64,000 nt of DNA from Sipunculus nudus (taxonomy: Eukaryota; Annelida; Sipuncula; Golfingiida; Sipunculidae). The translations under genes and the position numbers were made by a program. The notes below the pieces were generated by a model. The model did no database searches. It saw nothing but the letters and a program-made list of their open reading frames with translations, and was not told where the DNA came from. The DNA lies in NCBI GenBank assembly GCA_026874595.1, contig CM049306.1, positions 6,464,019 through 6,528,018 of the forward strand, read 5' to 3'. Of the stretch, positions 12,847 through 24,704 are shown piece after piece (position 1 is the first letter of the stretch; every line of letters begins with the position of its first letter).

Positions 12847-13189
12847 CTGGAAACTTGCAAATAAACCGAAGAGTAAACCTTCTGGTTTTGTTTCAAAATC
12901 TATGCATAGCATAGTACAAGAGCCAAGCTGTTTTCATGTAAATAAGGGGTATAACTCCTTTATTGACTCTAAAATAGAGTTTGATGCTACGGAGGCCAAC
13001 GTGCCGTCTGACTCAAAAGAAGAATCCGTAGCTTGCGGGGTAAAACCCTCATTTGATTCCTGCGAGGAATGAACAGCATAAGTTCCCTGATATTTCATGT
13101 TTGTTTCCCAGGGCAGTTTCTAAAGATTAACTATCACAGAACCTAGTTTTTTTATGTTTAAAATGGAGTGCTTATGCGTAAATGGCGAC

Positions 13190-13960
13190 CACCTGATGTA
13201 TGCGCTGATAATGAGTGGGCCATCAAACATCAAATAGTAGTGCCTAAAATTACCGCAAAGAAATTCTAAGCATGGCACATGAGGCTCCTTTGTCTGGCCA
13301 TTTAGGCATAAATAAAACTTATCACAAAGTTACTTGCTGACTGTAATGTGCGCATCTATAAGGTTCCCCGAGGCAATACGTTTGCGCTAAATTAATGCCA
13401 AAAGTGTTGTCAAGGCTCTGACCAATTTTTTACAACTTTTGGGTTACCAAAATCAGTCCATTCTGATCAAGGGTCTAATTTTATGTCTGGCTTATTCCAG
13501 CAAGTTTTGCTTGAGCTAGGTATAAAATAGTACAGCTCCTCGCCATACCATCCTGAAAGTCAGGGCAACCTCGAGCGTTTTCACCAGACATTAAAAACAT
13601 GATTAGGACTTATTGTGATGACCGACAGAAAGACTGGGATGAACGAATCCACCTATTGCTGTTTGCTGTCAGAGAATCATTTCAAGAGTCCTTGGTTTTC
13701 AGTCCCTTTGAACGAGTTTTTCGACACTCCGTTCGCGGTCCATTAAAACTGCTTAAAGAAAAACTCTAGTGTGAAAATCCTGATTCTCTTAGTTTATTGC
13801 AGTATGTCTCAGACTTTCGCACTAAACTACACAATGCTTGTGAGATTGCAAAGTCTAAAAGTCTAAAATCTGCACAAAGTAAAATGAAAACAAATTATGA
13901 CAACCACGGTGCAAGTAGGACATTTGAGCCTAATGAAAATTTCCTTGCCTTACTACCAAT
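13190..13960 (+). pseudogene. Gypsy integrase remnant
   Basis: Pieces in shifting frames read KWRPPD and HQIVVPK, then SGHLGINKTYHKV (about 13300), the N-terminal H2C2 zinc-binding part. Next come GLPKSVHSDQGSNFMSG (about 13443) with the second catalytic Asp, YHPESQGNLERFHQ with the catalytic Glu replaced or displaced, and DWDERIHLLLFAVRES. The final open stretch (13797-14060) gives the C-terminal part, FRTKLHNACEIAKSK to LLPIPSRTLQ. Several stops make it non-functional. It lies directly downstream of gag. Confidence 0.75.
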
Positions 13961-13985
13961 CCCTAGCAGAACTCTGCAATGGCCC

Positions 13986-14072
13986 CTGAGTTTTTTTTTT
14001 TCAGGAAGAGCTAAGATATGTTCTTCCAATAGTGGAAGAACATATCTTAGCTCTTCTTGAAAAAAAACTCAG
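13986..14072. repeat. 87-bp near-perfect palindrome (fold-back)
   Basis: CTGAG plus a T run plus CAGGAAGAGCTAAGATATG and TTCTTCCA is mirrored as its reverse complement after a loop of about 4 bp, ending CTCAG at 14072. The arms are about 41 bp with few mismatches. It sits exactly where Gypsy coding similarity stops. Confidence 0.9.
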
Positions 14073-15140
14073 TAAGGATTACCATAGATATTGAAAATAC
14101 TTATCTCACTCTCTTAGTATGCCTTTCATAAATTCCTTGTGAATTTCGTGGAGTATCCACTGAAGTTCCACTATATCCTCCACATGGTTTAGGAGCCATC
14201 TTGAGCAATGTGTTTGTTTACAGATGAATGTGTAGTCACACACCTCATCAGTCACATAAAGAGTTAAATCACCGTCACAGAGCGAGCGTACACAAAAATA
14301 ACGAAGAGACTCAGTGTCGATCACAACTGACCAGTAGGCAAACATCTCAACGTGATCTATCTCTTTATTTCACTGAATTTGGCTGCATGGATCCTCTTCA
14401 GACTGATGATTTGTGTATGCTTTAATCTTCTCTTCACAATGTACTGGCTCAGGTGCAAAATTTGGTGTATTTCGGCTCTTTTTAAGGATCAGATTTTTAA
14501 GGAAAATGATTTAGCGCTGCTGTTGTTGAGAATGCAAGCTTTGCAGACTAAGCTCCTTCCGAAGAGTTGACCCTCAATAGACTCGATGAAAAGCTCATTA
14601 AGAACTGCTACAAGCATAAGCGCGTGTTTGTCTTCTCACAAATATGTGTCGCGCCATTTCTAGTGTATTAAAAGATGCTTGTCCTGAATTGAGAAACTTA
14701 TTGCCACCAGTCTTTGTATTCACGGCCTGTTTAATCAGCAGCTGCTTTATCATGGAAACGTTGGAGCACGCCCGATACCCCTTGGCTTGATGCTCTCTTA
14801 ATCCATGAGACTAGAGGCAAAATCTGCTCATGTTACAATTTCACAATTGTCAAAACTGGCCTTTTCTACAAAATAGGGTTAGATGCATGAGCTGTTGAGG
14901 ATTCATCCTTCACAACTGATTCACTGACCTTGTGTTTTGCAGGTTTACAGTCTATACCTCTTCTTGAGCATTTTAATCAAGCTCTGAGGGCAGTGCAATA
15001 CGGTATTTTTAGAGCTGTGAGGTTTCTGGGAGGAGTTAGCATTTCTAATATTGAGTGTTTTTTTTATCAACACCTCGATGGTGTATTATATATATATATA
15101 TAAAACTATGAAGAAAAACAAAACTGTAAATTCACTACAG

Positions 15141-15142
<2 letters not shown>
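14073..15142. other. No gene recognised
   Basis: Open frames of 65-79 aa at 14106-14570 have no motif I know. Gypsy similarity does not clearly continue, and no second LTR copy is evident. Confidence 0.5.

Positions 15143-15202
<60 letters not shown>
15143..15202. repeat. (TA)30 microsatellite
   Basis: An uninterrupted TA run. It produces an artificial Ile-Tyr open frame. Confidence 0.97.
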
Positions 15203-15205
<3 letters not shown>

Positions 15206-16087
15206 TAGATCCTTACTTTATAGTATGAATGTTTAAGTGCCGTTATTTAGATCGTGATTCAGTCATCACTTAAATAATATTTGAAATCGAGTACTAACTA
15301 TGACCACTCAGTGTGCCACTAGATTTTCATATAAAAACGCTAATAAACTTTTGCTTCAAACTGCATCGCCCCTATCACCGAGCATGTCACTTAATTTTAA
15401 TTATGTAAGCATGAAATTTGTAGTTGACGCGGTCTGAATACACATTGATGTAGACGGATCGTACATATAAAAAGAACGCCGCTTTGAAAAATGATTTCTA
15501 TTGTCTTGAGGGATGTCCGTCTTCAGGTCCAGTAAATGAAAAAGGGGGGATTGGTGGTGTCCAGGCCACTAAATTTACCCAGAAGCCATGAAAGATTGCG
15601 GTGGCCAAAGAAAAAAAAAGGGGGGGGGGGAGATGGGCGTACCGTCTCCGCCCTCTGAACCCTCCTTTGGATCTGCTTCTGCTCATAAATTGAGAAAGTG
15701 CACATACATTGAGCTTGCATAACCACCAATTATTCAATTATTTATAAATATTGTACAGCTTAATAGGCCCACTTCTATTAAAACAGAAATCGCCCAATAT
15801 TGTTATAAGCATTTATCATGTTATCAACCCATGCAATTATCTCACTGTTCTTTCACTTTTTTTTAAAGCCTATAGGCCTATTTTAAAATTTTGGTCAATA
15901 TTTATTCCATATTATTGGAAGCCAGACATCTCTTTGCGCGGTGTAATAAAATGTTGATAAATTCCTGCCATGTCAAATTTTACAGCTCCTCACAGCTAAC
16001 TAGTGAAGTAAAATGACATGTAATTCACTTCGTATCCTGCATTTTATCATCAAACCCTCTTTTCCAGTATATCTAGCATATTGACGA

Positions 16088-16089
<2 letters not shown>
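15203..16089. other. No gene; G-run-containing repeat fragment
   Basis: A stretch with G runs at 15542-15548 and 15620-15630, ending with a sequence like GGATCTGCTTCTG, recalls the poly-G elements seen near 20440 and 21064. There are no credible coding sequences. Confidence 0.4.

Positions 16090-16132
<43 letters not shown>
16090..16132. repeat. (TA)n microsatellite
   Basis: An uninterrupted run of about 21 TA units. Confidence 0.95.
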
Positions 16133-16136
<4 letters not shown>

Positions 16137-16242
16137 CATCATGTTTTGGCTAAACTGTTATAGGACCAGGATTTAAACTAAAGTGTCCTTTTGAGAACAA
16201 AACAGATTATAAATAAGGAAGGCTGAGGGTAAAAAGCCCACC

Positions 16243-16282
16243 TATGGGCGTCTTGCCCCAGGACTGGGGTAAAACGCCCATG
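16243..16282. repeat. Imperfect hairpin TGGGCGTCTTGCCCC / GGGGTAAAACGCCCA
   Basis: Two inverted arms flank a loop of a few bases. A third copy of GTGGGCGTCTTGCCCC lies at about 16440, so the motif is repeated as well as palindromic. It is probably part of a small degenerate element. Confidence 0.6.
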
Positions 16283-16929
16283 TTTACGGAATTGTTTTTT
16301 CCTATTTATTTAAATGTTTTCTTTTGTTTCGCAAAAATTTCAGTTATAATATATTTTCACCATGAAAACCATTATTTATGAAAGAAGAAATAAGATTTAA
16401 ACCTATTATACAAAATGGCAACAAAGATTTTCCCTTAGGGTGGGCGTCTTGCCCCGGTCTACCCATTAAGTGTTCGTACTTAACCTAAACATGCAATTTT
16501 CCTCCTACGTAGAAGAGAAATGAGTTTGACGTGACTTTTTGATCCTCGTCAATTCTTTTAACCCGACTTCGCTCAGAAGCAGCGAACGCGATTTCTTGGG
16601 ACAGATTATACGCCTGCTGCATTTGGCCTTTCTTGAAAGAAATATTCTTCATTTAAGTTGTGTTATATTATCTCATGCAAACCGCACCTTGCAATAATAC
16701 CCATGCCTGTACTCATCTTTATGCAGGCACGCGTCACTGTAATCAACTTCAGAAGTCTTTCCCAAAAATCCCTACGTGCTAAAGCTTAGAATTTTAGTCT
16801 TTCTTATCGATATTTATAATTCTACATGTTGTTTATATTTGTGTAATATCTTGCCACCCAAGTATTTTAAATATGAATAAATTCAGATCGTTATTCACAT
16901 TTATTGTTGTGTATCCTGCATAGTAAAAT

Positions 16930-17010
16930 TCAGTCAAAACGCCACGCCCACTCAGTCCTAAACTTACAGGGTAACATATAGTCACAATGACACGCCCACT
17001 CAGTCCTAAT
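16930..17010. repeat. Two copies of CACGCCCACTCAGTCCTAA
   Basis: The motif occurs at about 16942 and 16988 with related flanks. A third copy (CCACGCCCACTCAGTCC) is at about 43090, so it belongs to a dispersed family. Confidence 0.6.
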
Positions 17011-17049
17011 AGTACATCAGCCAGAGGGTTCACCGGTACCAATTAGGTG

Positions 17050-20000
17050 ACAATTGCTATCAATGTTTTTCGAAAGTTGTATGTGTGTAGATAATAAAAA
17101 TGCCTGGTAGCAGTATGAAAGTGGTAGCTTTCTGTAAAATATCAGCCTGTTTTGAAATGTACTTGCACCGAAATTGCAATTTTGCGGTACATACTGTAAA
17201 ATATATATATATATATTATTTAAATATAACGTCATATATTTTGCCTGTTAAAAACAAGTCTGATGTCAGTTGATAGTAGACATTTATAGCTTTCATCTGG
17301 TGTGTTATTCATGTATATAGCTTTCCAAATTCCAAAGATATGAATACTTTTCTTCACAACGTATCATAGTAATTTGTATAATTTTAGCTTATTTATTAAA
17401 AACACAAAGTGTTTTTTATAAGACCAACCTGTTAACAGTTTGGTTTTATTAAGTGATTAATGAAGTCTGAAGTCGTTTAGCTGAAGAAAAAACATGTCTT
17501 GCACCCGACTACATTTTTAATAAGGGCGTGGTCACGAAAAGGTGTTATTCTGTTTTTAAGTTAGCCGATACATGTTTCATTGCCACCAACTGCCACAGAA
17601 ACAATAAATGCATGGTTGATGTTTTTGAGTACTTTTGTGTCGCATACCCACGCACTTATCGAACCCTGATTGGTTAATCCTCCCAATTATTCCACGTGGC
17701 TTCTATCTGACTATATATATAGACTATAGACTATATATAGACTAAAACTCGGAAGTCGCAAGCCGAATGTCACATGACATGTATGCAGGCACGGGTACTC
17801 GGCTAGTTGTATAAATATGGTTTTTTTTTGCATGTCTCCTGTTGAAAAAAGGGCGACAAGTCATTTTAAGCAGTATATTTTATTTGCAAGTTTTTGTTAT
17901 ATTAGTGCCTAATTCACCTGTGATATCGTACAAACTAGGCCGCCGTATCTGCACTTCTGGCCAAATTCGCTTTCTTACACGAAATATAAAAGAGCCTTCG
18001 GCTGAGAGAGGGCTATGTTGTCTGCTGAAGTATTTCCATGCAAATATTTCCTACACAATTAACATATAAAAGGCAAGAGTAGTAAATATACCTACAACAT
18101 TTTGCTTGGGTTGCACCATAAATAAATGATATAGATATTGCAGTTTGCCTTTGTGTCAGGACTAACTGTGAAGCAGAGCTGTAAGTTATTCATTCTGAGT
18201 TGCCTCTGTTTTATACTGTTAACATTTCTGACAGAAGAGAGATTTCTGAATAAATACCACTTTCTGTAACGGAAACTAAATGCTCATTTGAACCGTTGGG
18301 CAAACAGTTTTAACATAAATATTTATACCAGTGGCATATTGCCATGCAGTAAGTGCTATGACTGATATTGTTCCGATTTTATGTTAATACAAAGTCTAGT
18401 AAATGCTAGCGATAAGCCCATGCAAATTAATCAAATCAGCTGCTGAAGTTGAAGACATCTTAATTAATTCTAACCTGCTTTGACTCAGGATTTCAGGGAT
18501 TATGTCTCAAACAAAACCCTAGCAGTCCAGTGTCAACTTACTTTACCGGATTTGAAGACATATACACATGGTTCGCCTTGGGCTATGCACTTGCACCATA
18601 GTTTTAATCTTAAAAATGCAATTTTTCACTAAATGATCAAAACAACTTGTGTCCCTGTCATTCCCCTGGTTTGAGCGAGATCATATTAATCATTGACTGT
18701 TGTACTGGCCGAACAATTATAATATAAATGGGGTTTATGGTTTTGCCCTTAAGAGTAATTAAATCATCTCTCGCTCAGTAGGATATAATTCTTATACTGT
18801 TAAATCACAAAATGGAGACACATCTTCTAAAAAAGTTTTGCTTTCATATTACTTTCTTTTATTTAAACATTTCACTAAAATCACACATGATAATGAACAT
18901 GAAAATAACTGATTTGTAATTTTTCTGGTGATTTCTATTTTAATTCCTTGCAAGTGCTAACTTTCTTATGACTTGATTTGGCAAGGTAGCCAGGCTTGAA
19001 ATACCTAAAAGATATAAAAGACTTATAAAATCCCCGATGATAATCTAAAATAAAAATGACGAAATGATTTCAAATTCCATGCACTCGGTGTTATCTTTCC
19101 AACCATGCAAAATATAACTCATCAGATTTGATTTTTTTTCTGTCAGAAAGCTATTGCATATTTATCTTATAACTTATAAACAGATAATGCTTATTTTTCC
19201 TTTAAACCTAACATTTGATATTACTTAGATAATTTTATTTTGGAATATGAAAGTTCAAAATACAAAAGGGCCTAGTTGTGAAATAATCAATGTAACAAAC
19301 AGTTCTTTAAGGAGTCTTTATCACACAGCAAACATTCACGCTGAACAGTGAAACTTTACATATGGGTGAACAAATTCTATATCTTAAATACATTAAATTT
19401 TTAGCTTTACTAAGTGCCCCACTGGTCATAATGCTCAGCTGAATCTATATTGGTCAGTGATCTCATTCTTATTTACTAAGGAGAGTTTAAGAGAACCTGT
19501 ATACACAATGTCTGAACATCCCAGGTCTAGCGATTACGAGTTGTGCCTTGATCTATATCACACTGATAATTGCAGTCTGTCATCGACAAAACGAAACATA
19601 AAAGGCTTACATGATCTTTTCGCATTGTTCATAATCGCTAATTATGATGGAACAATAGAGAGAAACTAAGAAATACAAATTCAGCTCTAGTCCATTATAA
19701 TCGGTAAGCTACATATAGATTAAATCTTCTTAACATTTAGAAAAAAAATATGGAAATGTACCGGTTTTGCTCTAAGAAGATAGGTAAACATAAATGGTGC
19801 CATCTGTAGTTTATATACTCTTTAAAGTCACGTGATCAATGCATGTTTGGTAAAGCACATCACAAATTGTAGGTAAAATGAAACATGAAATACAACAATC
19901 AGCGAATATAAGTTAAACTTAGCTAAGGTAACGCTATGCCTCGCATAAAAAAAATTAATTCCTGACTTGAGTAGAAAGAACTGAAAAAGATCATTTTGAC

Positions 20001-20300
20001 TCAAGTCAACATAAGCGCCGACACTTGCAACTAACACTGATATACCACTCGTACGATCTATATGCCAATCAATATGATCAATTTTTGTACTGGACATAAC
20101 ATTATGAATACAAACACTTGTGATCAGCAAAGTTAAAATAGAGCAAAGACAAATCTTATAATTATTCAGCACACCTCATACATATTTAGTCATCTTTTGA
20201 TCATCTCCAATAAATAAGCAATTGAGTGAAATGAGTTATATTTTTTGGCTTGCATAAGTTAGGACAACCTATAGCTCACAAACAATACCTGTCCAATGAT
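17050..20300. other. Long stretch with no gene seen
   Basis: AT-rich sequence. Open frames (70-114 aa, for example 19457 on plus and 19828 on minus) lack recognisable motifs and flanking splice context. No RNA gene or element ends recognised. Confidence 0.5.
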
Positions 20301-20981
20301 CGATATTACCACAGAACTTGGAGCTGACAGTTGCAGCAGTTCCTGCTGTATTCGGTTACCGACATGACGTTTTATTTGTTAAGGTATTCTATATATGGCC
20401 CCTTTCCAGTCGCCACAACTTCTTTAAGGGTTTCAGACTAAGTTTTGTGTCCTGGAAACCCCCCCCCCCCTTTATCTGGACCTGGAGACTTTTTTCTTTA
20501 AAGTATTTGCAATCAGTCCTGGCGTGGCGTGGACCCGACCTTTCTTAAATCCTGGATCTGCCCCTGTGAGGACATAAAAAAAGTATAACCGTAGATGCAT
20601 ACACCTATTGATCATAAATGATACTTCATTGAAAAGATTATTTTGCTGTATAAAGGTTTGGCATATAACGTTGTATGAAGAAAATTTATATACCCTCTGC
20701 TTTGTCGTTTTACCTTGGGGTGAGTGTAACTATAAGAATGCATTACTTAAGCAGTATACACCAAGTGGTCATAAATAGCATGTCATACTGAGGTGTATGG
20801 TTTAAGCTATCTTTTGAGATAAAATTTGACTTAATACGTTTTTGCATGTTTAGATGTTTGGGGCTTATAACAACTCTGAAGTCGGTGTCCTTAAAGTGAA
20901 AAAAATGTATACGTCATCTGACATAAAACATCCATTTATTCACTGGAAGCTACCACTTCCATACTGTTATCAGGCATTTTT

Positions 20982-21134
20982 ATTAGCTCAGCTGACTGTG
21001 AGTCATCTGAGCTATAGTCGTGGTCCATTGTCCGTCGTCCGTCCGTCAACCTGTCCGTCTGTCCGTCCGCAGGGGCGTAGCCAAGGGGGGGCCGCAGGGG
21101 GCCATTGCCCCCCCCCCCCCCCCCCCCCCCCGCC
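20982..21134 (+). repeat. GCTCAGCTG/GTCCGTCC repeat start joined to a poly-G/C element end
   Basis: TTAGCTCAGCTGACTGTGAG, GAGCTATAGTCGTGG and repeated GTCCGTCC match segments at 54724, 55073 and 59559. At 21064 the sequence switches to CAGGGGCGTAGCCAAGG with G and C runs, a typical poly-G transposon terminus also seen at 45254 and, inverted, at about 50815. Confidence 0.7.
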
Positions 21135-21644
21135 CGGTCTTATCCAGTACTCGCCGTCCTTTCGGAATTTCACTTAATCTAATACAAATCTCTCATTTAT
21201 CATATTTCCGATTTTCGAGATTAATTTTCGTTTTTCATGTTTCTTATAATAAATAAGGAATTAGACTTTATTTTAGTTATCTGCAGTTACAATTACTTTC
21301 AAATTTATTAATTGAGTATAAGGATATTTATTTACAGCTGCAGAACAACTGCAGATCGATCGAGCACCGGGCCCTGGTTGGGGTCGACCGTGAACAATAT
21401 TACGGCTCCTCTGGTGATACCGGTACTAAAAACTCGCAATCTGTGTTGAGCTCTTAGGAGTCATGTGTGCTGTCGAGACCACGGAACCCGGTTAAATGCA
21501 AAGTTTAACATAATAATTCAGTTTATCAGTTATTTCGCCACGAGCATGACATTTGAAAGATAATATTTTGATAGTTACAAACGTGATTGCGCTTTTGCGC
21601 CATTGACTCGTTTGAAGGCGATTGAAATTTTATATCCTAATTTT

Positions 21645-21931
21645 AGGCCACCAACTCACTCGATATTGGGGGTTTAATTACTGAGACAGGGCGTGCTAGG
21701 CACCCCAGGCAGGGGGGTATGATTAATTGCCCTGGCTGTGGAAACGACGGTCCAGCCGGACCAAATATGTCAACAAACTTAACATGCTGTCTGGTCCGGA
21801 CAGGGGGCAGCTGATAAGCTGATGACCGCTTTAATTCAAACAGCAACGGTCATCAGCCTGGCAGAGGGGTGCGCGCACAGTCTGCAGATAGCGGCGGCCA
21901 AGCCAGTAGGCCTATAGCGGCAGCGAGCTTT
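21645..21931 (+). repeat. Ngaro-like repeat A1
   Basis: It begins AGGCCACCAACTCACTCG and ends at GCAGCGAGCTTT. It matches A2 with a handful of substitutions and a 7-bp difference near 21850. Confidence 0.9.
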
Positions 21932-22630
21932 GGCAAGTTGAACTGGATTTCCGCAGTTGTTACGGGCGGGCGAGTATTTCTTCGACGGATAATAACTGCA
22001 ATAAATCGGCTCAAAGAACAACACCACAGAATTAAACTAGGCGGCGAGCTAAAGAAAGATTTCATATGGTGGCGGCAATGTATGTTTGCATTTAATGGGA
22101 AATCCATGATGTTGCACACACAACCAGAATACGCGGTTTATACCGACTCATGCAACGAGGGGGCCGGGGCAGTGTTTGCATCAGATTGGTTTTATTGCAA
22201 ATGGGGTATCGATATGCCCCTTATCAGCGGCCTACACATTAACCAAAAGGAGACCCTGGCGGCGGTGCTAGCGGCGTTACGTTGGGCAAAATGTTGGGAG
22301 AATAAGAGGGTAGTCATCATATCCGACAATAAAACAACGGTTAGTAATATTAATAAAGGGATTGCGAAAGATAGTGTGGTTATGGGATATATGAGGGCAT
22401 TGTTCTGGCTCTCAACAATGTTCAATTTCCATATATATGCATGTTACGTGCCGGGGAAATTCAACATTCTCGCAGCCGTCATATCGAGATTGCATGAGCA
22501 TGGTAAATTTCAGGCGTTAGAGCAGCTCCTTACACCATACCATATACACCCGTTAACCAGCCACATGTCCTTACAGTCCGCATATCGTTTCAGTGCATCG
22601 GTCCCCGATCCTCCGTCAACTGGACCGTGA
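21929..22630 (+). pseudogene. RT connection and RNase H domain of YR retrotransposon
   Basis: The open frame reads FGKLNWISAVVTGGRVFLRR, the region after the RT thumb of DIRS-type elements. The RNase H follows: AVYTDSCNEGAG (first Asp) at about 22137, HINQKETLAAV (Glu), IISDNKTTV (second Asp) and AAVISRL near 22475, where ADAISR-like is usual, so the last Asp appears to be lost (GCAGCC for Ala-Ala). The frame stays open through 22630 and overlaps the recombinase start. The product would degrade RNA in RNA-DNA hybrids during element replication. The frame continues upstream into A1, an artefact of the internal deletion. Confidence 0.8.
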
Positions 22631-23030
22631 AGTGGAGAGCGTCGCCACCCAAGCCTTCGCAGAGGCAACAAAACGGACCTACTCCACACACCTTAAATCG
22701 TATAGAAACTTCTGCCAATCTGCTCGCATAAATATGGTGCCAATTTCGCAGCAGGACCTAGCCTGCTATATTGTTTATCTCTCCCATAAGTTGAAGTATA
22801 GCAGCATAAAACAATATCTAAATGTAGTTAGGTTGTTGCATGTTATAGCCGGAGTGAACCCTTCATCGCGAAGGTTCTTATGAGAGGTGTACGCCGCTCA
22901 ATAAGGGACATACGGTCCCACAAATTGCCGATCACGATCGAGATCCTTCAAGATATTGTAGCTGCTTATTTATTCTGGGAGGAAATTGGGCTTGGGCAAC
23001 ATGCACTCGCACAATTTAAAGAGATAAAAT
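22593..23030 (+). pseudogene. Tyrosine recombinase, N-terminal half
   Basis: The 96-aa open frame (22593-22883) contains VATQAFAEATKRTYSTHLKS, then FCQSARI, LACYIVYLSHKL and IKQYLNVVRLLH, the SAM-like core-binding domain of DIRS/Ngaro/Crypton recombinases. After 22883 another frame continues with MRGVRRSIRDIRSHKLPITI to about 23030. One frameshift separates them. The domain then stops at an insertion. Confidence 0.8.
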
Positions 23031-23459
23031 AACACTTTTTTTTCTAGAATAAAATTTAGAGCCTAAACCTTCAAATTATCAGGACTGCATATTAATATCT
23101 GAACTTATATATGAAACAGAAAGATACTTACCAGGCTGGATAAAAGGATTGCTCTTTGGTAGTGGGTGGCTCTTCACCTGGGTAGCCGACACTGTCGTAA
23201 AACCAACCCCAAGGTGAAAAAGAAGCCATATACCCTCTGCCTACCACAGAGGGCAGGCATAGGGGTCCACTGCTCGATGATCCAAGCGAGAGAGAATCGC
23301 CAGGGCAAGGGGGTTTCATTCCAGAGGGACAGAGGGTGAAGTCCTTAGCTGCCTGTGATTGGCTCTGGGGCATCTCTATATTGACTGTCAATCAGTGTTC
23401 ATGCCCCACCACTGGCCAGGTCAAAGGGCAAGAATGTTACAATATGTTCAAAACGATCG
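23031..23459 (-). other. Insertion splitting the recombinase gene
   Basis: About 430 bp of foreign sequence separates the recombinase halves. On the minus strand it has an 87-aa open frame (23128-23391) that ends FYPAW directly before a consensus GTAAGT donor. The frame includes SPWGWFYDSVGYPG. It may be a SINE-like element or an exonised repeat. No clean target duplication found, and I do not recognise the family. Confidence 0.45.
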
Positions 23460-24055
23460 ACCTAACCTCTCCATCTGAAATGCACCTTTGCATTTTTCTC
23501 ATTTCTTAGGAAATCTAACTTTTTACCAAACAATGAATCGTGTATCCCGACTTCATGTGTACGTAGGAAAGACATCAGTTTCTCTCTACAGGGAGCCACC
23601 GTCAAAGTCCAAAAGACTAAAACAGTACAGTATAACCAAAGGGTACTAGCGATACCGATTCCGCGCATTAAGAACTCCCCCCTTTGTCCTGCACAGGGCC
23701 TCATGCTAGTTTTTAGACTCACCCCGGCACCACTGGAGTCCCCAGTTTTCCAGTATTCCTCAGGCACGCACAGGGAAATATTGACCTATAATAAATTCTT
23801 AACAAAGTTAAAACGAACGCTATCACGGATAGGGGTAGACCCCTCCAGATACGCAGGGCACAGTTTTAGACGCGGGGAGCGACCCTAGCGCTCAAGGCAG
23901 ACATACCGCCAGCGCTCATCAGACGTCACGGAGACTGGCGGAGCGAGGCTTATCAGCGGTATCTCGATCCCTCCTACAACGAACGGTGCGAGGTCGCACG
24001 GGCCTTAGCCGCAGAAGTGACCAAAAAAAACACTAAGTACTATATAGATAGATGT
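23460..24055 (+). pseudogene. Tyrosine recombinase catalytic half
   Basis: In shifting frames the strand reads FLRKSNF (about 23505, first catalytic Arg), then a beta-strand region, LAIPIPRI, CPAQGLMLVF, and YAGHSFRRG (23850, H-x-x-R). After a frameshift it continues LIRRHGDWRSEAYQRYLDPS (about 23915-23975) with the His and nucleophile Tyr. All five expected active-site positions can be located, but at least two frame breaks remain. The enzyme would integrate a circular DNA copy of the element. Confidence 0.8.
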
Positions 24056-24087
24056 GTATACAGAACTCACCAGGTTTGGGGATGTTT

Positions 24088-24237
24088 GGGATGGATTTAT
24101 TGTTTTACTACATCTTACATTATTATTATTCTATAAACATATCATGTTTTGATAAACATACTATATGATAAGCAATAAATTGCCAGAATAAATCCTGTTA
24201 CCCCAAACCGGTGAGTTGTTTGTGTTGAAGTAATTAA
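24088..24237 (+). repeat. Ngaro-like repeat B1
   Basis: It starts GGGATGGATTTATTGT and ends GTTGAAGTAATTAA. It differs from B2 at only a few positions over 150 bp and runs straight into A2. Confidence 0.9.
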
Positions 24238-24516
24238 GGCCACCAACTCACTCGTGATTGGGGGTATAATTACTGAGACAGGGCGTGCTAGGCACCCCAG
24301 GCAGGGGGGTATGATTAATTGCCCTGGCTGTGGACACGACGGTCCAGCCGGACCAAATACTAGTATGTCAACAAACTTAACATGCTGTCTGGTCCGGACA
24401 GGGGGCAGCTGATAAGCTGATGACCGCTTTAATTCAAACAACAACGGTCTGGCAGAGGGGTGCGCGCACAGTCTGCAGATAGCGGCGGCCAAGCCAGTAT
24501 AGCGGCAGCGAGCTTT
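24237..24516 (+). repeat. Ngaro-like repeat A2
   Basis: Second copy of A1, followed by about 190 bp of unique sequence before B2. Confidence 0.9.
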
Positions 24517-24704
24517 TGTATTTCTCCCACCGACCCAACCCCTTATCTTGTATAAATTTACAATTTATCATTTTCATATTAATCATATTATTCTTTCTTA
24601 TACTATACCATAGTTTTTGTTAGTGAGTAGCTTTCAGTACATGTAGGTATGTACCACAGGACTTATTCTTGAATACATATTATTGTCATTTGTTGCTATT
24701 GTGC

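Larger units (their letters stand above)
11570..13985 (+). mobile_element. Internal region of a Gmr1-like Ty3/Gypsy retrotransposon
   Basis: The region follows the tRNA-Pro primer site and contains gag (11679 on), a zinc knuckle (12806-12846) and integrase pieces (about 13190-13960). No reverse transcriptase is seen between gag and integrase, where only about 350 bp remain. Either pol was deleted, or the order is gag-(protease)-integrase-RT as in Gmr1 elements, with the 3' RT lost. A 41-bp-arm palindrome interrupts the end. Confidence 0.7.

Noticed and set aside
14997-15040. Second LTR copy matching 10821 on
   Set aside because: Similarity is limited to a short stretch (about 40 bp) with many mismatches and does not extend.
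21109-21134. Poly-C tract as a telomere or G-quadruplex locus by design
   Set aside because: It lies at the end of a dispersed poly-G element, and similar runs occur in other copies.
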